Assembly: GCA_002179805.1 (NCBI GenBank)
Contig: NAVB01003302.1
Coordinates: 1 to 12,353 of the forward strand
Direction of reading: 5' to 3'
From: Acanthamoeba lenticulata
Lineage: Eukaryota; Discosea; Longamoebia; Acanthamoebidae
DNA: 12,353 nucleotides
A program made the position numbers and the translations under genes. How positions within the stretch are numbered: position 1 is the first letter of the stretch; every line of letters begins with the position of its first letter. The notes below the pieces were generated by a model. It made no database searches and was not told where the DNA came from. It saw only the letters and a program-made list of their open reading frames with translations. Below, one piece after another: positions 1 through 6,461 of this stretch.

Positions 1-31
1 ACAAAAACAAAAACAAAAACAAAAACAAAAA
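1..31. repeat. (CAAAAA)n hexanucleotide microsatellite
   Basis: About five copies of an A-rich hexamer. On the minus strand it is a T-rich tract downstream of the last visible ZIP exon, so it probably serves as the polypyrimidine tract of an intron whose acceptor lies beyond the window edge. Confidence 0.8.
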
Positions 32-94
32 AAGAAGAAAAAAACAGCTATTATCATCACGACTCAAGAGATGAAGAGGCCGCGACGGGCATAC

Positions 95-1169
95 CGCTCG
101 GCCGTGATGAAGGAGTGAAGGAACAGGCCCGCCACAATGGCACCCAGCGGCTCGAAGAGCCCTGTAACCAATTAGAGATATAAAAATAAAGTAATTAAAA
201 AAACAAAAAAAAAACGCAGTGCGAACCGGTAAGGAAGGGCACGAGGATGGTCCAGAAGCGACTTCGCGTCGTGTAGGCGATGGGCACCGCCACGGCCAGC
301 CCCTCGGGGATGTTGTGCAGCGAGATCGTCAACGCGAGGCCCGCGCCAAACCTGCTCCGTCCACCCGCGTCAGCCCTTCTCTTGGCGTCCCCCTCTCTCT
401 CTCTCTCTCTTGGCGTGGACGCACCGGAGGCCCTTGAGGGTGGACAGGTAGAGAGCGACGCCCTCGGGGAAGTTGTGGAGGCTGATGCCCAGCGCCGTGA
501 TGAAGGCCATCCGGAAGAACACCAGCCGCCGCTGCTTCTCGTCCTTCTCCTCGGTGGCGTCGGACGCCACAGCCGAGTCGGCGGCAGCGCCTCCGCGTTC
601 GCTGCTCGAGCGCCTCGAGAAAGACGAGGCCGACAACGCGCCCGGCAAGCGAGACGGCTGCGGTTGTTCATCGCTCAAGTTGCTGGTGGCCGCCGTGGAG
701 GACGAAGTAGAGGACGAGGACGAAGACGAGAAGTAGGTGGCGACGGCGTTGGAAAAGGGCTGGGTGGGATCCGGGACCATTCGCTCGATGGCCCAGAAGA
801 GCAAGGCGCCGACCAGCAGGCCAGCAACGGCCGGGCCGAGGCCAACCACCTCGACGGCCTCGGGCATGAGGTCAAACAGCGAGAGGAACAGCATCACCCC
901 ACCCGAGAAGGCCTCCATTTGGCCCACTACCCGCTCATCCGGTGAGCCTGCAAGGAGCGGCAACAGCAGTAAAGGTCAAGTCAGCCGCTCCTCAGGCGGA
1001 TGCCGCCTCAGGCAGGACGCTACGTCGAATCAAGCGTCGCGCACAAAAAGAAATAGAGGAGGGGCGAACCAAGAAAGGCTGCGATGACTCCACCGAGGCC
1101 TGTGCTCAAGCCCGATATCAGCGTGAGGGTAAGGGAGACGCCCATCCCCACGGTTGCGGGACTCGCCAT
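95..1169 (-). CDS. ZIP-family metal (zinc/iron) transporter, ZupT/GufA type, partial at the left edge
   Basis: Polytopic membrane protein predicted to move Zn2+ or other divalent metal ions into the cytosol. Exons read right to left: 1169-1070, 947-425, 351-227, 161-95; all introns are GT-AG and phases join cleanly (272 residues visible). The start is the ATG at 1169-1167. Both signature metal-site helices are present: HNFPEG at residues 191-196 (TM4) and HNIPEG at 220-225 (TM5), with the short spacing seen in ZupT/GufA proteins. N-terminal hydrophobic segments lie at about 4-33 and 44-90. The TM3-TM4 loop (about 107-170) is Ser-rich and acidic, not the usual His-rich loop. After TM6 (GLFEPLGAIVAG, 250-261) a good GTATGC donor at 94-89 implies the gene continues beyond base 1, supplying TM7-8. 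If that donor is unused, the frame stops at the TGA at 66-64, giving a protein lacking the last helices. Confidence 0.87.
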
Positions 1170-1365
1170 CTGTGGCTCGGGTTCGCTTGTGCGTTTGAAA
1201 CGATGATCATAAATTTGGAAGCGTTTTGAAACATTCTACGCAAAATTTAAAACAAGCCTAGAAAGGATTCGCAGCAGATGAGTTGGAGGCAGCAATCTCT
1301 GCGTGTTGTGGTCGGCTAAGTTTGGCCAACTGCACTTCGCCTTTATAACAAGTACGAAACAAACC
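1170..1365. promoter_or_regulatory. Divergent promoter region between ZIP transporter and selenoprotein candidate
   Basis: A gap of 196 bases separates the start codons of two head-to-head genes, so it must hold both 5' UTRs and both promoters. I see AT-rich stretches at about 1208-1255 but no motif I can name with confidence. Shared regulation of a metal transporter and a redox-type protein is possible but is only inference. Confidence 0.5.
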
Positions 1366-1617
1366 ATGACCTCGCGAGACGTCGATGCAGATGGAGAACG
1401 ACAACATTTGCTGGAGCTCGGGGGCGAGAGAGGCGATGAGGCCGCAGTCCCAGTCGCGGTGTCGCACGAAAAGGGCTTTCTAACGACGCGAATGCGAGAA
1501 CGATTGGACTTCATCTGGTCCGAAATCAAGTGATACTCGCAGTACATCATCCCCATCGTCGTTTGCAACGTGATTCTCGTGGTGGGGCTGGTAGTCTTTA
1601 TCTTTCTCTACCTGTAA
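1366..1617 (+). CDS. Candidate small tail-anchored selenoprotein with in-frame UGA (Sec56)
   Basis: Single-exon frame of 83 residues if the TGA at 1531-1533 is decoded as selenocysteine; final stop is TAA 1615-1617. The start is the first ATG (1366), in an A-rich context. Residues 1-55 are hydrophilic, soluble-looking and contain no cysteine. The TGA is residue 56, between Lys55 and Tyr57, and is followed in the same frame by one strong membrane helix (about 60-83: YIIPIVV, then CNVILVV, GLVVFIFLYL) that ends the protein, so this is a tail-anchored topology. The only cysteine is Cys67 inside the helix, so there is no CxxU redox box. A SECIS-like hairpin lies at 1628-1698 and AATAAA at 1704. 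Splicing out GTGATACTCGCAG would not help: it is 13 nt and would break the frame. Family not recognised. Alternatives are a TGG-to-TGA sequence error, a pseudogene or plain readthrough. If UGA is read as stop, a 55-residue soluble peptide results. Confidence 0.72.
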
Positions 1618-1627
1618 ATCTGCTGGG

Positions 1628-1698
1628 CGCGCATGTGCAAGATGAAGGGCGCGACTTCAACTTTCCAAGCGGTCGCGTCTTGATAGCCACATGCTGCG
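1628..1698 (+). promoter_or_regulatory. SECIS element (3' UTR selenocysteine insertion hairpin)
   Basis: All parts of a eukaryotic SECIS occur in order. Helix I: GCATGTG (1631-1637) pairs perfectly with CACATGC (1688-1694), and CGC (1628-1630) with GCG (1696-1698) past one bulged T. Internal loop: CAAG (1638-1641) opposite AGC (1685-1687). Quartet: ATGA (1642-1645) opposite TGAT (1681-1684). Helix II: GGGCGCGAC (1647-1655) with GTCGCGTCT (1672-1680), nine pairs including two G-U. The unpaired AA (1659-1660) lies 13 nt after the quartet, at the usual distance. A possible mini-stem CTT (1661-1663)/AAG (1667-1669) would make it a form 2 element. In such genes this hairpin recruits SBP2 and the Sec-specific elongation factor to recode UGA. 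It lies 111 nt from the TGA and 25 nt past the final stop. Confidence 0.82.
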
Positions 1699-1703
1699 AA
1701 CGC

Positions 1704-1709
1704 AATAAA
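1704..1709 (+). terminator. Polyadenylation signal AATAAA of the selenoprotein candidate
   Basis: A canonical AATAAA six bases after the SECIS hairpin. It places the hairpin inside the 3' UTR of the short gene at 1366-1617 and suggests the transcript ends near 1720-1740. Confidence 0.6.
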
Positions 1710-2116
1710 TTCAGCCTATGGCGCACAATGGCCACTGTTGTGCTCTCGCGTTGGCCTGGCGCACTCCCATGTCTCTGTTTTGCAGTGGTGTGTTTGGCCA
1801 AGCGCAACAACACCGATTTAATGTACCCCAAACCACCTGCGGGGGCCCAATGGGCAACTTTGTGGGGGAGCGGACATACAGGAAGTAAAGGCGGACGAAC
1901 AGGAAGATGACATCGCATTGTTAGTACGTGGCCATCCGACCAGTGGGATGAAGTCGCCCACATGAAGGGCCATCCTGTTGGTTGCACTGTCCCCCGAGCC
2001 AGCCCCGAGTGGACTCTTCCCTTCCGTGTGGGACGTTAAAGGCTCGACCCGAAGCAGGGCGAGATCGCGTACACACTCTTGCTTCTTCTCGCTCGCCCAA
2101 CAGCCACACCACCATC
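1710..2116. other. Spacer between selenoprotein candidate and glycoside hydrolase
   Basis: About 400 bases with no frame that resembles a protein. The last 60 bases before the ATG at 2117 are rich in C and T, as expected for a promoter-proximal 5' UTR. The phrase GGCCATCC recurs at 1930 and 1967, flanking a weak hairpin. I see no RNA gene. Confidence 0.5.
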
Positions 2117-4542
2117 ATGCGGCGGCTTCTCTGCCTGCTTTTGGCCCTCTTTGCCGTCGGTACGAGATCCCCGCCTCCTTGTCTCTTCGCGTCTTTCTTC
2201 CTGAGGAGCGCTGTTGGGTGCAGGCGCGATGGGCCAAACCTACTTTGGCGTCAACGAGGCTGCTCTGGGCTGGGGTCCGTCTGCCCTTCCCGGCAGCTTG
2301 TGGACCAACTACCCCCTCATCAGGTACTACTACTAATGCTGCGCAGGGATTCTCACTATGGCCGACTTGGGATTGTTCTGGCTTTTCTAAAACTACCACT
2401 CTTTCTTGGCCAGCAACTCATCGCTGGATTACTTCGCGGCCAAGGGCATGAACACCATCCGCGTCTCCATCATCTGGGTACCCGCCCCATTCTTCGGGCC
2501 GTTTATCGCTGCGTAAAACTAAACCAAGCCCGAAACAGGAACGGTTGCAACCGGTGCTGAACAACGGCACAGGAGACTTCAACTCGACCTACGTTGGCTA
2601 TATCGTACGTCCTTCCTCGTCCTGTGGATTTTATCAAGTTGACATTAAAATATATTTTAAAAAAACGATAAATAAAATGAATTTTAAAACGAAAAATGCA
2701 GAACTCTTCGGTCGCCTACATCACGACGATCAAGGGCATGTACTGCCTGCTGGATCTCCACAACTACAACCGCTATCGCGGGGACCTGGTGGGCTCCGAC
2801 GCCGTGCCCTACTCGGCGCTGACCAACGTGTGGCAGCGGCTGGCCGCCCTCTACAAGGACAACCCGCGGATGCTGTTCGGCACCATGAACGAGCCCTACG
2901 GCACCACCTACCTCAGCGCCCAGCTCTCGGCCAACGCGGCCATCGCCGGCGTCCGAGCCTCTGGCGCCAAGGTACTCGCACAAGACCGGCTTCTTGGTGA
3001 AGATGTGGAGATGATGAAGAAGAACGCTCATTCCTTCAACCACGTCGACGTTACAGCAATTGATCACCATCTCGGGCAACGACTACTCGGCCGTGTACTC
3101 GTGGGTGGGCACCAACAGCGACTGGATGGGCCCGGCCAACATCACCGACCCGCTCAACAACTACGTCTACGAGGTCCACCAGTACTTTGACAACCAGGGC
3201 GGCTCGACGGTGTGCGTGGCCAACTGGGACGTCACGGGCTACTTCACGCCGATCACCCAATGGGCTCGCCAGAACGGCGCCAAGCTGTTCCTGGGCGAGT
3301 TTGGCATCAATGACTCGGACGAGTGCCTCGCCGTGCTAGTGAACGTCATGAAGCTCCTCACCGTACGCGCCCGACGTTCTTACTGGTTCTCGTCTCCAGT
3401 GGTTCACTGACTCTCTTTCTCCCTGTGCGTGTAAAGAGCAACACAGACGTGTGGGTCGGCTGGACTTGGTGGGCCGCGGGCCCGTGGTGGGACACCGACT
3501 ACGTGTACCTGCTGGAGCCTTTCAGCAACGGCACGGACCGCAACCGCATCATGAGCACGCTCAAGAGCTACTTCCCTAGCCCGAGCCCGAGCCCTTCGCC
3601 ATCGATCTCGCGTTCGCCCACGCCATCCGTCTCCCGGTCCCCTTCGCCTTCGCCATCCGTCTCCCGGTCGCCCTCGCCCTCGCCTGGCGCCGCTCAATCT
3701 CAGTCGCCGACGCCGTCCTCGTCGCCGTCAACTTCGCCCTCGGTCTCGCCGTCGCCGTCCGCTTCGTCTGCGCCGTCGGTAGCGCCGGTCAACAATGTCG
3801 ATGCCCACTTTGGCGACAATCCAGAGGTCACCTTGTCTGGCTCCAGTACGTCGTCTTCTCCCCATGCGTGCATGCTAGAGAAATGCAAAGCTAAAGCTGA
3901 TCGTCATCAACAGCCAACGAAGGCGACCAGGTATCGGTGTCGGCCACCTTCAACGGCGCCCAGGTCGACGGACAGGCCTTGTCGGTCGCCAACTCCAGCA
4001 AGACGGCCAACACCTCGGACGAGGTCACGCGCGTGGTCTACACGACAAGGTTTGCCGGCTCGACCGCCGTGCTGGCCCAGACCTACGAGTTCAGCAAGAG
4101 CGCCTGGTCGACCGTCTTCGCTGGTCAGACCTACGACATCCCGGCGGGCGCGTCCAAGATCACGTTTGAGCTCGACCAGTGGCCCCTGGCCAAGAGCGGC
4201 TCAGAGCTGGTGTTGAGCCACAACGTGAGCGTGGGCGCCGGCGTGGAGTCTGTGCGCGTGGCGTCGATCAGTGGCAACTTGACCACGTACGCCATCCTCA
4301 CCACGACCGAGCTCGTGGTGACGGTTGAGGTCTTCACCGTGGCCGACTTTGGCGCCGAGGGCGTGCGCAACATCACGGTCACCCCCAACTTCACGCAGGG
4401 CGCAAGCTTCGTCGAGTTCGCCTTTGGGTTCGCCTACTTCACGGACCGTCTAACATACGACCCGACGGTCTACCTGGCCTCCACGTCGGCCAACTCGGCT
4501 GGCTCGTCCCTCTCGAGCTTCTTCACTGACCTCTTTTTTTGA
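2117..4542 (+). CDS. Secreted family 5 glycoside hydrolase (endoglucanase type) with Ser/Pro linker and C-terminal domain
   Basis: Likely cleaves beta-1,4-glucan (cellulose) outside the cell or in food vacuoles. Eight exons join in phase: 2117-2159, 2224-2323, 2414-2477, 2539-2604, 2702-2971, 3057-3362, 3437-3845, 3914-4542 (628 residues). Residues 1-19 form a signal peptide (MRRLLCLLLALFAVG core). The GH5 domain spans about 20-329: IRVSIIWERLQP, LLDLHNY (106-112), acid/base Glu155 in MNEPYG, His222 in EVHQYFD, nucleophile Glu262 in FLGEFG, and the WTWWAAGPWW segment (292-301), which recalls fungal EGII-type enzymes (subfamily GH5_5). Residues 330-400 are a Ser/Pro linker. Residues about 403-628 form a beta-rich-looking domain I do not recognise, with several N-glycosylation sequons. 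The stop is TGA 4540-4542. Both catalytic glutamates are present, so the enzyme is probably active. The cellulose substrate is a family-level inference. Confidence 0.9.
3622..3681 (+). repeat. Two tandem 30-bp copies coding the Ser/Pro linker
   Basis: Two head-to-tail 30-base units (3622-3651 and 3652-3681), differing by a few bases, code a repeated Ser-Pro-Ser-Val-Ser-Arg pattern in the linker of the GH5 enzyme. Slippage-type duplication is the likely origin. Confidence 0.75.
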
Positions 4543-5201
4543 ATCCTGTATCATGCAACGAAACAACTGATCATGCAACAAAGCAACCGAGTTAACGTAT
4601 TGAGAATGGACGAACTTGTATTACTTGAATATGAAAAGATCTTCTTCCATCTGCTCTAGCCAGAGTTTACCTTCCTTATCCACGGTCCACGACCACCTTC
4701 TCTTTTATGTTGCCAGACTTCTTCAAGCCAAAGCTCCACACCCACAACAGAGGAAACAATGCAGCCCAGGCCAACGTTGCTCGGTTGCCATCTATTCAAC
4801 TGTCTTTCCTGCCTGTCCCTGAGCTTCCCCTATCAGACCCACTTCCTCCTGCCTACTTCCCCCGCTTTCAGTTCAGCTCCTCCCGCTGGCGTCTTCTCTT
4901 CTACTCTGTGCATACACCACATCACAAAAAGCGTAAACTGCAGCATTCACCCACTTCCTCACCTCACGCCACACCCCCTCTGTCTCCTTCTCTTCCTTGT
5001 GAATAAACGGGAGCTCCCGTTGTGTCCGCAACAAGCACCGTCCACCCTTCAAAAAAGCTGTGTCCGCAAAATGGCGGGTTAGAAAAAGTCCACTTGTGCT
5101 CTGATAACCAGACGTGGACCAGGGCAGCGACGACACTAATCACCAAAGGGGGAAAACAGACAAAGAAACATAAATAAAATTAAAACACGAAATTGCACAA
5201 A
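4543..5201. other. Intergenic region between GH5 enzyme and eIF4A-like gene
   Basis: No convincing coding frame on either strand; the open frames here are low-complexity and lack family resemblance. It begins with a degenerate tandem 20-mer (4550-4569 and 4570-4589). It is strongly C+T-rich from about 4640 to 5005, holds a perfect 16-nt palindrome at 5006-5021 and an 11-bp direct repeat TGTGTCCGCAA at 5021-5031 and 5059-5069, then turns A-rich (5150-5201) as the leader of the next gene. I see no tRNA or other RNA gene. Confidence 0.5.
4550..4589 (+). repeat. Degenerate tandem 20-mer after the GH5 stop
   Basis: Two adjacent 20-base units beginning ATCATGCAAC match at 17 of 20 positions. They lie in the 3' UTR of the glycoside hydrolase; function unknown. 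Confidence 0.7.
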
Positions 5202-6368
5202 ATGGAACCACAAGCATGTCCTGCCACTGCCGACTTTGATTCAATGGAACTTGCCCCCGAACTCCTCCGAGGCATTTACACCTACGGCTACGAGAAGCCC
5301 TCAGCCATGCAGCAGCGCGCCATCGTTCCGCTTATCCAGGGTCAGGACGTCATCCTTTCGTCCTCTAGCGGCACTGGCAAGACCGCAGCCATCCTCATTG
5401 GTCTGCTCCAGCGGCTTGACCTCGGCCAAGACCAGGTCCAGGCTCTGGTCGTCACCTCAAGCCGCGAGCTGGCCGTGGCTGTCTCCCACTTCGCCGGGGG
5501 TCTTGGCCTCTTCCTGGGCGTCAGGTCTCGCGTGTACTTTGCCAAGGGCCCAGCGTCTGCGCAGAGTGCCACACCGCTCGAGCAGGCTCCCCACATCGTG
5601 CTGGGCACGCCTGGAGGCGTGCTCAACTGGCTCGCGCAGCAGGACAAAGGCGCTCGAGACCGCGTCAGGTTTCTGGCGCTGGTCGAGTTGGACGAACTGC
5701 AGGGTCGCGGCTACCAGGATCAGCTCGAGTCGCTGGTCGCGCAGCTACCGCACGACGTCCAGGTGGCCATCGAGCTTTCGTCCACGCCTCCAGATACTTG
5801 CCACGAGGCCGCCAAGCTCACCAGGGATGCCGTGAGCATCCACATTCCCGGAGAGGTGCTGTCCATCGATAGGACTGTTCAGTTCAAGGTCGAGTGTGAG
5901 CGCGAGGATTGGAAGTTTGAAACGCTGCAGGACATGTTCGCTTCGGCCACCATCACGCAGTGCGTCATCTACTGCAACACTCGGCGCAAGGTCATTTGGC
6001 TGGCCGATCAGATCAACCGTGGCGCCTGGGCCGGGCCCGCGCTGCCGTTCCACGACGAGATGACGCCCGAAGAGAAGCAACGCGCCGTCGTCGATTTCAG
6101 GACGGGCTCGGCACGGGTGTTGGTGGCCACCGACGCCTTCTCGCGGCGCGACCACGGCCCGTCCGCGCTGTCGGCCATCATCAACTACGATTTGCCGCGC
6201 ACGCGCGAGGCCTACTTGACACGGGTCGGGCGGACGGGCCGCTTTGGCGGGGACACGGTCATCAGTTTGCTCACCCAGTCGGACGCGCAACTACTGCAGG
6301 ACATCCAAGACTTCTACGCTGTCCGCATCGATGACCTGCCAGCAAACTTTAACGACTTCCTCCACTGA
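5202..6368 (+). CDS. Divergent, probably helicase-dead eIF4A-like DEAD-box protein
   Basis: Single exon, 388 residues, close to the length of eIF4A (about 400). The start is the ATG at 5202 after an A-rich leader; a TTG nine bases upstream is not needed. The Q-motif region is very eIF4A-like (FDSMELAPELLRGIYTYGYE at 12-31, then PSAMQQRAI). Walker A is intact (SGTGKT, 56-61), motif Ia is SSRELA (86-91) and motif Ib TPGG (136-139). Motif II should read DEAD but reads VELD (161-164), losing the first Asp that helps coordinate Mg2+. Motif III is SST (193-195) instead of SAT. Motif IV, VIYCNTRRKV (255-264), is conserved. Motif V, normally ARGID, is SRRDH (314-318). Motif VI is TRVGRTGR (340-347) instead of HRIGRxGR. 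ATP binding may survive, but hydrolysis and unwinding are doubtful. It could be a regulatory or decoy paralogue in translation. Lack of introns among intron-rich neighbours suggests an old retrocopy. Confidence 0.88.
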   Translation: MEPQACPATADFDSMELAPELLRGIYTYGYEKPSAMQQRAIVPLIQGQDVILSSSSGTGKTAAILIGLLQRLDLGQDQVQALVVTSSRELAVAVSHFAGGLGLFLGVRSRVYFAKGPASAQSATPLEQAPHIVLGTPGGVLNWLAQQDKGARDRVRFLALVELDELQGRGYQDQLESLVAQLPHDVQVAIELSSTPPDTCHEAAKLTRDAVSIHIPGEVLSIDRTVQFKVECEREDWKFETLQDMFASATITQCVIYCNTRRKVIWLADQINRGAWAGPALPFHDEMTPEEKQRAVVDFRTGSARVLVATDAFSRRDHGPSALSAIINYDLPRTREAYLTRVGRTGRFGGDTVISLLTQSDAQLLQDIQDFYAVRIDDLPANFNDFLH

Positions 6369-6461
6369 ACAGAAATCAAAAAATATAATTTAAAAATTAT
6401 TTAGAAAAGCTTGTAGCAGAAGCAAGAAGACAAGTTCTGCGCTCTCGGCAGGACCAGATTG

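Noticed and set aside
195..945. Plus-strand and alternative minus frames over the ZIP gene
   Set aside because: They are Arg/Ala/Ser-rich shadows of the ZIP exons; only the frame with both HNxPEG motifs is real.
1530..1542. A 13-nt GT...AG segment (GTGATACTCGCAG) removing the TGA by splicing
   Set aside because: Far shorter than any known spliceosomal intron of this type, and its removal shifts the frame so that the membrane helix is lost.
1598..1987. Minus-strand open frame of 129 codons
   Set aside because: It overlaps the SECIS hairpin and spacer, has no recognisable domain and shows shadow-like composition.
4873..5146. Overlapping minus-strand frames of 60-87 codons before the eIF4A-like gene
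   Set aside because: No family resemblance, and the composition reflects the C+T-rich spacer rather than a protein.
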